Assembly (NCBI RefSeq): GCF_017948455.1
Contig: NZ_JAFFSU010000013.1
Coordinates: 202,857-266,856, forward strand
Source of the DNA: Streptomyces sp. GESEQ-4
GTDB lineage: Bacteria > Actinomycetota > Actinomycetes > Streptomycetales > Streptomycetaceae
Direction of reading: 5' to 3'
DNA length: 64,000 bases
Both the position numbers and the translations under genes were made by a program. Numbering within the stretch: the first letter of the stretch is position 1; each line of letters opens with the position of its first letter. The notes under the pieces are model-generated. The model was given only the letters and a program-made list of their open reading frames with translations. It ran no database searches and was not told where the DNA came from. Below are positions 7,076 to 14,506 of the stretch, piece by piece.

Positions 7076-8146
7076 GTGTCGTCCGCGCTGTTGCGCCGGA
7101 CCGCGGAACCCGGGACACGGGGCCGCGTTCCGGCCGGGCCCCTGGCCGCCGTGCTGGGTGTCACCCTGCTCCTCGCGCTCACGGTGGCCGTGTCCTGGGG
7201 CTCGACCTCCATCCCGCCCGCCGAAGTGTGGGCGGTCGTCGGGCGGCGGCTGTCCGGCGAGGCAGCCCGCCCGGGCACCGACGACCTGATCGTGTGGCAA
7301 CTGCGCGTTCCGCGCGCCCTGTTGGCCGCGCTCGTCGGTGCCGGGCTCGGCATCGTCGGCACGGCGGTCCAGGCGCTCGTACGCAATCCACTGGCCGACC
7401 CCTATCTGCTGGGCATCTCCAACGGAGCCTCGCTCGGAGCCGTCGCCGCGATCGTGCTCGGCGTCAGCGCCGGCGGAGCGCTCGGACTCGGGCTGTCCGG
7501 CGCGGCCTTCGTCGGCGCGCTTGCCACCTTCGCCCTGGTGTGGACGGTGGCCCGGCGCGGCGGGGGATTCGCGCCGCTGCGGCTGGTGCTGGCCGGGGTG
7601 GCGGTCGGGCAGTTCCTGTCCGGCTTCACCAGCTACCTCGTCCTCCAGGCCGGGGACGAGCAGCAGACCCACAGCGTGCTGTTCTGGCTCATGGGCAGCC
7701 TCAGCGGGGCGAGTTGGCAGCTGCTGGCGGTGCCCGCCATCGCGGTGCCGGTGGCCCTGGTGTGCCTTCAGGGGCGGGCCCGTGGCCTGAACGCGCTGCT
7801 GATGGGCGACGAGACGGCGGCCGGGCTCGGCGTCGACGTCACCCGTCTGCGCCGCGAGCTGTTCACCGTGACCAGCGTCCTCACCGGCGTCCTCGTCGCC
7901 GTCTCCGGCGCGATCGCCTTCGTCGCCCTGATGGTGCCGCACGCCTGCCGCCTCCTCGTCGGCGGCGACCACCGCCGGCTCCTCCCGGTCTCCGCCCTGT
8001 TCGGCGCGCTGCTCCTCGTGGTGGTCGACATCGTGTGCCGGGTCGCGATGGACACACAGGAGCTGCCGGTCGGCGTGGTCACCTCACTGCTCGGCGCACC
8101 GGCCCTCTTGTACCTGCTCGACCGGCGTCTGGAGAGCGGCAGTTGA
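7076..8146 (+). CDS. FecCD-family ABC importer permease
   Basis: A 356-residue integral membrane protein of the BtuC/FecCD family. Signatures include LRVPRALLAALVGAGLGIVG and NPLADPYLLGISNGASLGAV near the N-terminus, SGAIAFVALMVPHACRLLVG in the coupling region, and ELPVGVVTSLLGAPALLYLL at the C-terminus. GTG 7076 lies 2 bp after the binding-protein stop. Such permeases work as homodimers with a single ATPase type, matching this three-gene set. Confidence 0.92.
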   Translation: MSSALLRRTAEPGTRGRVPAGPLAAVLGVTLLLALTVAVSWGSTSIPPAEVWAVVGRRLSGEAARPGTDDLIVWQLRVPRALLAALVGAGLGIVGTAVQALVRNPLADPYLLGISNGASLGAVAAIVLGVSAGGALGLGLSGAAFVGALATFALVWTVARRGGGFAPLRLVLAGVAVGQFLSGFTSYLVLQAGDEQQTHSVLFWLMGSLSGASWQLLAVPAIAVPVALVCLQGRARGLNALLMGDETAAGLGVDVTRLRRELFTVTSVLTGVLVAVSGAIAFVALMVPHACRLLVGGDHRRLLPVSALFGALLLVVVDIVCRVAMDTQELPVGVVTSLLGAPALLYLLDRRLESGS

Positions 8147-8183
8147 GAACGAACGCAAGGGATCGTCAGCGGGGGAGCGGCAG

Positions 8184-8993
8184 TTGAGGATCGACATCGA
8201 AGACCTGCACGTCGCCTACGCGGGCCGTACGGTGGTCTCCGGCGCCCATCTCGTCGCCGCCGAGGGCGAGATCACCGGCCTCGTCGGCCCGAACGGCAGC
8301 GGCAAGTCCACGCTCCTGCGCACGGTCTACCGGCATCTGAAGCCCACCGCCGGCCGGGTCCTGCTCGACGGCACCGACCTGCGCACGCTCACCGCGATCG
8401 GGTCGGCCCAACATATCGCCGCCCTCCCACAGGAACGCGGCGGCGACTTCGAGCTGACGGTCCGCGAGGTCGTCGCCATGGGCCGTACCCCGTACAAGCG
8501 GGCGTTCGCGGGTGAGGACGCCACCGACCGGGACATCGTGGCGCAGGCGCTGTCCGACGTCGGCATGGCGCAGGCCGCCGAGCGCCGGTTCACCGCCCTC
8601 TCCGGCGGCGAACGCCAACGCGTCCTGCTCGCCCGCGCGTTCGCGCAGAACCCCGACGTCCTGGTCCTGGACGAGCCGACCAACCACCTCGACATCCGCC
8701 ACCAGGTCGAACTCCTCACCCTCCTACGCGAGCGCCGCCGTACGACCCTGGTGTCCCTGCACGACCTCAACGCCGCCGCCTCGGTCTGCGACCGCCTGCA
8801 CGTCCTGCACGCCGGTGAAGTGGTCGCCTCCGGCCCGCCCCGCGACGTGCTCACCCCCGCGCTCATGGCGGAGGTGTTCGGCGTACGGGCGGCGGTGGTC
8901 GACCACCCCCTCACCGGCGACCCGCTGATCGCCTTCGACCATCGGGCGTCCGAGGACAGCGCGGCGAGAGTTTTGGACACGTACGGGAACTAA
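8184..8993 (+). CDS. ABC importer ATPase (FecE/FhuC type)
   Basis: A 269-residue ATPase with Walker A GPNGSGKST, signature LSGGERQRV, Walker B VLVLDEP and switch His in SLHDLN. The TTG start at 8184 is supported by GGGGGAG at 8171-8177. A 14-bp repeat GAGCGGCAGTTGAG spans this start and also the end of the permease gene (8134-8147 and 8175-8188), so the short intergenic gap looks like a local duplication. It completes the importer with the two preceding genes. Confidence 0.92.
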   Translation: MRIDIEDLHVAYAGRTVVSGAHLVAAEGEITGLVGPNGSGKSTLLRTVYRHLKPTAGRVLLDGTDLRTLTAIGSAQHIAALPQERGGDFELTVREVVAMGRTPYKRAFAGEDATDRDIVAQALSDVGMAQAAERRFTALSGGERQRVLLARAFAQNPDVLVLDEPTNHLDIRHQVELLTLLRERRRTTLVSLHDLNAAASVCDRLHVLHAGEVVASGPPRDVLTPALMAEVFGVRAAVVDHPLTGDPLIAFDHRASEDSAARVLDTYGN

Positions 8994-9013
8994 CCACCGT
9001 TTCCTCCCGACTT

Positions 9014-9052
9014 GTGGGACGAGGCTGCCGAACCGAACGGCAGCCCGCCCAC
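9014..9052 (+). terminator. Hairpin between importer and exporter genes
   Basis: An inner 8-bp perfect stem GGCTGCCG (9023-9030) / CGGCAGCC (9038-9045) is bracketed by GTGGG (9014-9018) and CCCAC (9048-9052). It sits 20 bp after the ATPase stop and 20 bp before the MFS start. It could terminate or attenuate readthrough, making importer and biosynthetic genes separately adjustable. Confidence 0.5.
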
Positions 9053-9072
9053 GAGACGAGGGACGGAAGACG

Positions 9073-10425
9073 GTGTCTGACTCACAGCCCGGTCGCATAC
9101 GCGAGGACCGGTGGCCGCTGGTCGCCGTCGCGGGCCTCCTGTCCTTCGTGGCGATGCTCGACATGAACATCGTCAACGTGGCGCTGGTGGACATCGCCGA
9201 CGGTCTGGACGTGTCGGCGGCGACCGCGCAGTGGGCCGTACTGGGCTATCAACTGCCCGTCGTGGCACTGCTGTTGCCGGTCGGACGGTGGCTGGACGGC
9301 GTGGGCCTGAGGCCCGCGCTGCTCACCGCGACCACCGGCTTCGCCCTGTGCAGCGCCTTCGCGGCCGCCGCGCCCTCAGCGGGCTGGCTCATCGCCGCCC
9401 GGGTCGTCCAGGGCGCGTGTGCCGCGGTGTTGTTCGTGCTGATGCCGGTGCTGGCGATCCGATCTGTACGGCCGCAACTGCGCGGACGGGCAATGAGCGT
9501 GCCCGCGACCCTCGGCCCGCTCGGTGCGGTGACGGGGCCGGCGGTGGGCGGACTGCTCCTCGATCACTGGGGCTGGCAGGCGATCTTCCTGGTCAAGGTC
9601 CCGTTCTGCGTCCTGGCGTTGGCGGTGGCGTGGCGTGCGATGCCACGGGACGGCGGGCTCACGAAACCCGACCGGCGGTCGCTTGCGGATGCGGGGCTGG
9701 TGGCGAGCGGGGTCACGCTCCTGCTGCTGTCGCTGACCCTCGGCACCTGGTGGCTCGCGCTCGCCGCCGTACCGCCCTTGTGGCGGTGGCTGCGCGGACC
9801 GGGCGCCCGTCCCCTCACCGGCGTACTGCACGTCCCGGGACTGCTCCGGGCCCACAGCGCGGTGCTCGCCCTCGCCGCCGGATTCGCCGCCATGCACTAC
9901 GTCGTCGCCCTGCACCTCCAACGCGAGGACGGCGTCAGCGCCACGACGACCGGCCTGACCGTACTCGCCTTCCCACTCGGCATGGGTCTGGCCGGACCCG
10001 TCGGCGGACGCCTCGCCGACCGGCATGGTGCACGCCCGGTTGCCGTTGCCGGCGCCGCGCTGACCGCCGCCGGTCTCCTCCTGCTCGTCCCGCTCGGCGA
10101 CGGCTGGTCGCCGCCCGACCTCGCCTGGCGGCTGGCGCTCGCGGGCATCGGCATGGGCCTGAACGGCGGCCCGACCCAGGCCCTCGTCATGGGCGCCGCC
10201 CCGCCGGACCGCGCGTCCACCGCCGGTTCCGCCGTGCAACTCGCCCGCAGCCTCGGCTTCACGCTCGGCCCGGCCCTGGCCACGGCCGCCTGGGGATTCG
10301 CCGGACCCGGAGGCGACGGCGCCCGGGCGGGCCTCGCGCTCGCCGCGACCGCCGCCTGTCTCGCCGTACCCCTGCTCGCGCGACCCCCGCGGCAGACCGC
10401 CGCCACACCCCTCACCCAGGAGTAG
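9073..10425 (+). CDS. MFS drug/metabolite exporter (DHA2, EmrB/QacA-like)
   Basis: A 450-residue major facilitator protein with many hydrophobic helices. It has motif LDMNIVNVALVDIA in helix 1 and VLGYQLPVVALLLPVGRWLDGVGLRPALL (motif A region) between helices 2 and 3, plus a motif-C-like element LGPLGAVTGPAVGGLL. It starts at GTG 9073 after GAGGGACGGAAG. It ends 5 bp before the amidotransferase ATG, whose ribosome site lies inside this gene's end, so the two are co-transcribed. The likely job is export of the locus product or self-protection. Confidence 0.85.
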   Translation: MSDSQPGRIREDRWPLVAVAGLLSFVAMLDMNIVNVALVDIADGLDVSAATAQWAVLGYQLPVVALLLPVGRWLDGVGLRPALLTATTGFALCSAFAAAAPSAGWLIAARVVQGACAAVLFVLMPVLAIRSVRPQLRGRAMSVPATLGPLGAVTGPAVGGLLLDHWGWQAIFLVKVPFCVLALAVAWRAMPRDGGLTKPDRRSLADAGLVASGVTLLLLSLTLGTWWLALAAVPPLWRWLRGPGARPLTGVLHVPGLLRAHSAVLALAAGFAAMHYVVALHLQREDGVSATTTGLTVLAFPLGMGLAGPVGGRLADRHGARPVAVAGAALTAAGLLLLVPLGDGWSPPDLAWRLALAGIGMGLNGGPTQALVMGAAPPDRASTAGSAVQLARSLGFTLGPALATAAWGFAGPGGDGARAGLALAATAACLAVPLLARPPRQTAATPLTQE

Positions 10426-10430
10426 CCCCC

Positions 10431-12251
10431 ATGTGCGGAATCACCGGCTGGGCGTCCTTCCACACCGACGCCCGCAACCGAGCCCCCGTCATCGAAGCCA
10501 TGACCGCCACCCTCGCCCCGCGCGGCCCGGACGCGGGCGGCGTCTGGTTCGGTGAGCGCGCGGCGATCGGCCACCGCCGGCTCGCCGTCATCGATATCGA
10601 AGGCGGCCGTCAGCCGATGACCGACCGCGCCGACGAGCCCACATCCGTGCTCAGTTACAGCGGCGAGGTCTACAACCACCACGAACTCCGGGGCCAGCTG
10701 CGGACGTTGGGCCACGAGTTCCGCACCCGCAGCGACACCGAGGTCGTCCTGCGTGCCTACGCCGAATGGGGCGAGGACGTCGCCGAGCATCTGGACGGCA
10801 TGTTCGCCTTCGCCGTCTGGGACGAACGGGCGCAGCGGCTGCTGCTGGTGCGCGACCGGCTCGGCGTCAAACCGCTGTTCTGGGCGCGCATCGACGGCGG
10901 ACTGGCCTTCGCCTCCGAGCCCAAGGCGCTGTTCGCGCACCCGGAGATCCGCCCGCGGGTGGACGCGGACGGGCTGCGGGAGGCGTACAGCCTGCTGTTC
11001 AACACGGGGCCGACCATCTGGTCCGGCGTCCGGGAGGTCGAGCCCGGCGGGGTGCTGGTCCTGGACCGGGACGGCGTACGGGAGCGCCGCTACTGGCAGT
11101 TGGAGGCCCGAGGGCACACCCAAGGCCGGGACGAGACCGTCGCCCGCGTCCACGACCTGGTGAGCACTGCGGCGCGCGGCCAGCTCGAAGCCGACGTCCC
11201 CCTGTGCTCGCTCCTCTCCGGCGGTATCGACTCCACCGTCCTGACCGCCCTGCTCGCCGACGAACTCCGGCTGCGCGAAGGTCAGGACGCCCGGATCCGG
11301 TCGTACGCCGTCGACTACAGCGACCAGGCCGAGCAGTTCACGGGCGATGTGCTCAGAACCGGTCACGACACCCCGTACGCCACCGAGGCGGGCGCCTTCA
11401 TCGGCACCGACCACTCCACCGTCGTCCTGGATCCGCACGCCCTGCTCGATCCCGAGCACCGGAAGGCGGTCGTCGTGGCCAGGGACTCGCCCATCGGGGT
11501 GGGCGACATGGACACCTCGCTGTATCTGCTGTTCGGGGAGATACGGCGGCACTCGACCGTCGCGCTGTCCGGCGAGGCGGCGGACGAGGTGTTCGGCGGC
11601 TACCCGTGGTTCCACAACCCAAAGGCGCTGGCCGCGTCCACCTTCCCCTGGCTGCTGGTCACGGGCGACGAGGCCGCGATGCCGCTCAACCCCGAACTCG
11701 CCTTGAACGTGCGCGAGTTCCGCGCGGACACCTACCGCGACGCGCTCGCCGCCGTACCGCACATCGAGGGCGAGACGGAGACCGAGCACCGGCAGCGCGA
11801 GATGCAGCATCTGTCCCTGACCCGCTGGCTGCGCCAACTCCTGCACCGCAAGGACCGGTTGAGCATGGCGCAGGGGCTGGAGGTGCGGGTGCCGTACTGC
11901 GATCACCGGCTCGTCGAGTACGCCTACTCCGTCCCGTGGGCGCTGAAGAGCTTCGACGGCCGGGAGAAGAGCCTGCTGCGGGCCGCGGGGGAGGGCCTGG
12001 CGCCCGGCTCGGTACTCCTCCGGCCCAAGAACCACTACCCGGCCACCCACCACCCCGACTACAACCGAGGCCTCCAGAACATGGCCCGCGATGTCCTGCC
12101 GTCGGTCCGCGAGCTGGCCGACGAGACCCGTATCAAACCCTGCCTCGACACCCCGCCCGACCGCCTGGAGTGGGGCCACCGCCTCCGTCTCGAACGCGTC
12201 GTCGACCTGGCCCTGTGGCTGGACCACTACCGCCCCGAACTCGCCCTCTGA
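10431..12251 (+). CDS. Asparagine synthase-like glutamine-hydrolysing amidotransferase
   Basis: A 606-residue AsnB-type enzyme. Cys2 (MCGITGW) is the class II glutaminase nucleophile; RGPDAGG, SYSGEVYNH and the SDTEVV region complete that domain. The C-terminal synthetase domain has the ATP PP-loop SGGIDS (residues 263-268) and SGEAADEVFGGY. It is intact in both halves, so it should use glutamine-derived ammonia to amidate an adenylated carboxylate. AGGAG at 10419-10423 precedes ATG 10431. Its place between the MFS gene and P450 suggests it tailors the isonitrile acid to a primary amide rather than serving general asparagine synthesis, though the latter is not excluded. Confidence 0.85.
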   Translation: MCGITGWASFHTDARNRAPVIEAMTATLAPRGPDAGGVWFGERAAIGHRRLAVIDIEGGRQPMTDRADEPTSVLSYSGEVYNHHELRGQLRTLGHEFRTRSDTEVVLRAYAEWGEDVAEHLDGMFAFAVWDERAQRLLLVRDRLGVKPLFWARIDGGLAFASEPKALFAHPEIRPRVDADGLREAYSLLFNTGPTIWSGVREVEPGGVLVLDRDGVRERRYWQLEARGHTQGRDETVARVHDLVSTAARGQLEADVPLCSLLSGGIDSTVLTALLADELRLREGQDARIRSYAVDYSDQAEQFTGDVLRTGHDTPYATEAGAFIGTDHSTVVLDPHALLDPEHRKAVVVARDSPIGVGDMDTSLYLLFGEIRRHSTVALSGEAADEVFGGYPWFHNPKALAASTFPWLLVTGDEAAMPLNPELALNVREFRADTYRDALAAVPHIEGETETEHRQREMQHLSLTRWLRQLLHRKDRLSMAQGLEVRVPYCDHRLVEYAYSVPWALKSFDGREKSLLRAAGEGLAPGSVLLRPKNHYPATHHPDYNRGLQNMARDVLPSVRELADETRIKPCLDTPPDRLEWGHRLRLERVVDLALWLDHYRPELAL

Positions 12252-12271
12252 GGACCTTGAGGAACCACCTG

Positions 12272-13510
12272 ATGACAGTCCAGGAACCGCTCTCCGAACC
12301 CGTCCCGCTCATGGGCTGCCCCTACAAGAGCAACCCTTATCCGCTCTACGAGCGTCTGCGCGAGGACGGCCCGGTGCACCCGGTGCTCTTCCCCAGCGGC
12401 GTCCAGGCCTGGCTCGTCACCGGTTACGACGCCGCACACGCCGCCCTCAACGACGACCGGCTCGGCAAGAACCACGACCGCGGCAACGACCGCTGGCGTG
12501 CCCGCGCCTCGATCATGCCGGAGCCGCAGCACTCCCAGCTCCAGGTGCACCTCCTGCACCAGGACCCACCGAAGCACACCCATATGCGGCGCCATGTCAC
12601 GGACGCGTTCACCCCGCGCCGTGTCGAGCAACTGCGCCCGCGTTTCCAGGAGTTGGCGGACGCCCTGATCGACCGGCTGCCGGAGACCGGACCCGCCGAC
12701 CTCGTCGCCGGATTCGCCGCCCACTTCCCCTTCCGGGTCGTCGCCGAGGTCATCGGCCTCCCCGCCGAGCTGGCGGAACGCTTCGACCGCGACTGGGGCA
12801 AGGTCGTCCAGCCGGTCGGTCCGGCAGATCCGGGGCGGCCGGTGTACGAGGCCCGGCTGCACGGGCTGCAGAGCTATATCGCCGAGATCGTCGCCCACAA
12901 GCGCGCGCACGGGAACGACGATCTGCTCAGCCGTCTGGTCGTGGCCCGCGACCACCGCGAACTGTCCCAGGAAGAGCTGGACTCCATGATCTTCCAGCTG
13001 CTGGTGGCGGGTCAGGAACCGGTGACGAACCAGATCACCACGGCCCTGATCGCCCTGTTCCGCCACCCCGCTCAACTGGCCCGCCTCCGCGACGACCCGG
13101 CCCTGCTCCCGCGCGCGGTAGAGGAACTTCTGCGGTACGACAGCGCCTTCGAGCTGACCACCTGGCGTTTCTTCGCCGAGGACAGCGATCTGCACGGCAC
13201 CCGCATCCCGGCCGGCGACTCGGTGATCGTCTCCCTGTGCGCCGCCAACCGCGACCCGCGCCGCTTCGAGGCCCCCGACACCCTCGACCTGGACCGCTCA
13301 CCCAACCCGCACCTGGCCTTCGGCCACGGCATCCACTTCTGCCCCGGCGCGGCCCTCGCCCGCACCGAACTCCAGGTCGCCCTGGGCACGTTGCTCGCCC
13401 GGCTCCCGGGCCTGCGCCTCGCCGTCCCGGACGACGAGATCGAGTGGATCCCGGCGGTCCTCGGCCGCGGCACCAACCACCTGCCCGTGGGCTACGACCG
13501 CCGCGTCTGA
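12272..13510 (+). CDS. Cytochrome P450 with atypical I-helix
   Basis: A 412-residue bacterial class I P450. It has the ExxR motif in EELLRYDS, the heme loop FGHGIHFCPG with axial Cys357, and a PERF-like RRFEAPDTLDLDR. The I-helix reads AGQEPVTNQ (Ala246-Gln254). The Thr that normally follows the acidic residue is Pro250, so the usual acid-alcohol pair for oxygen activation is absent. P450s doing phenol coupling often depart from this pair, so oxidative aryl coupling is an attractive guess. No ferredoxin gene is nearby. It follows the amidotransferase by 20 bp with TTGAGGAAC as ribosome site. Confidence 0.9.
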   Translation: MTVQEPLSEPVPLMGCPYKSNPYPLYERLREDGPVHPVLFPSGVQAWLVTGYDAAHAALNDDRLGKNHDRGNDRWRARASIMPEPQHSQLQVHLLHQDPPKHTHMRRHVTDAFTPRRVEQLRPRFQELADALIDRLPETGPADLVAGFAAHFPFRVVAEVIGLPAELAERFDRDWGKVVQPVGPADPGRPVYEARLHGLQSYIAEIVAHKRAHGNDDLLSRLVVARDHRELSQEELDSMIFQLLVAGQEPVTNQITTALIALFRHPAQLARLRDDPALLPRAVEELLRYDSAFELTTWRFFAEDSDLHGTRIPAGDSVIVSLCAANRDPRRFEAPDTLDLDRSPNPHLAFGHGIHFCPGAALARTELQVALGTLLARLPGLRLAVPDDEIEWIPAVLGRGTNHLPVGYDRRV

Positions 13511-13535
13511 CGACCTCCCGAGGAGACCCCACCCC

Positions 13536-14468
13536 ATGCCGTCGACGACCGCGCCGGACACGCTCACCACGAGCGCGTCGATTCTGCGCCTGCTGCTCCC
13601 GCACCACCGCACCACGGACGCCACCCGCACCGCCCCCGCCGAGGCGTTCCCCCACCAACTGCGCCGGATCGACGCCTTCGTACGAGCCGGCGCACCCGTC
13701 CGCTTCACCCTCCCCGGCTTCCCCTGCAAGTCCCCCAACCCCGCCAAGGTCCTCGGCCACCTCCCCGACCAGGGCGAACGCCTCTCCCTCCGCTTCCTGG
13801 ACGCACTCTGCGAGGAGGTGGAGCGCGTCCACCCACCCGGTGCCCGCGTCACCATCTGCTCCGACGGCCATGTCTTCGGCGACCTGATCCGCGTCCAGGA
13901 CGAGCACATCGACGCGTACGCCGACGAACTCCGCCGCCTGATAGCCCAGTTGGGCCTGGAGAGACTGTCGGTGTTCGATCTCCGGGACATCCTCGGCGAC
14001 CTGCCGTACGACACGAAACGCGCCCACGTCCACGAGCGCTACGCCCCCACGGTGGACGCCCTGCGCGCCGAGGTCCGTTCCGACGACCACGCCCTGTCCC
14101 TCTACCGGGGCATCACCCGGTTCCTCGTCGAGGACACGGCCGACTTCTCCGGTACCCGTTCCGCCCTCCAGCGTGAATGCCGACGGCGTGCCTACGGCGT
14201 CATCCAACGCAGCCGCGCCTGGGGCGATCTGATCGCCGAGCACCACCCCGGCGCCGTACGCCTGTCCATCCACCCCCAGTCGACCGGTGCCGCCAAGTTC
14301 GGCATCCGGCTGCTCGACGCACCGGACGCATGGACGACGCCCTGGCACTCGGCCGCGCTGCTCCGGGCCGATGGCACATGGACTCTCATGCCGCGCGCCC
14401 GCGCCGCGCGGGAGGGGCGCCTTGTGCGGCGCGATGGCCGGCCGAGCCACTTCGAGCAGAGCCCCTGA
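13536..14468 (+). CDS. Isonitrile (isocyanide) synthase, PvcA/DIT1 family
   Basis: A 310-residue protein with the family's diagnostic segments: VRFTLPGFPCKSPNPAKVLG, LPDQGERLSLRFLDALCEEV, ICSDGHVFGDLIRVQDEHID, and late SRAWGDLIAEHHPGAVRLSIHPQ. Family members convert the amino group of Tyr or Trp to an isonitrile using ribulose-5-phosphate as carbon donor (PvcA, IsnA); fungal DIT1 acts ahead of a P450. The usual partner PvcB, a 2-oxoglutarate oxygenase, is missing and a P450 precedes it instead. ATG 13536 follows GAGGAGA. It is the last gene of the apparent MFS-AsnB-P450 operon. Confidence 0.85.
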   Translation: MPSTTAPDTLTTSASILRLLLPHHRTTDATRTAPAEAFPHQLRRIDAFVRAGAPVRFTLPGFPCKSPNPAKVLGHLPDQGERLSLRFLDALCEEVERVHPPGARVTICSDGHVFGDLIRVQDEHIDAYADELRRLIAQLGLERLSVFDLRDILGDLPYDTKRAHVHERYAPTVDALRAEVRSDDHALSLYRGITRFLVEDTADFSGTRSALQRECRRRAYGVIQRSRAWGDLIAEHHPGAVRLSIHPQSTGAAKFGIRLLDAPDAWTTPWHSAALLRADGTWTLMPRARAAREGRLVRRDGRPSHFEQSP

Positions 14469-14470
14469 GA

Positions 14471-14506
14471 GGGGTGCCATGTGGGGTGCCATGCGGGATG
14501 CCGTGT
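14471..14506. repeat. Three tandem 12-bp units between convergent genes
   Basis: Units GGGGTGCCATGT (14471-14482), GGGGTGCCATGC (14483-14494) and GGGATGCCGTGT (14495-14506) fill the gap between the isonitrile synthase stop and the opposing oxidoreductase stop. No function is evident; replication slippage is the simplest source. Confidence 0.6.

Noticed and set aside
5712..7118. 468-codon minus-strand frame across the sigma factor end and binding lipoprotein
   Set aside because: It crosses a 16-bp terminator and two real genes; composition is typical of antisense shadow.
9073..14468. NRPS-based isonitrile lipopeptide cluster of the known chalkophore type
   Set aside because: No NRPS, acyl carrier protein, thioesterase-like decarboxylating enzyme or fatty acyl ligase is present; only the PvcA route fits.
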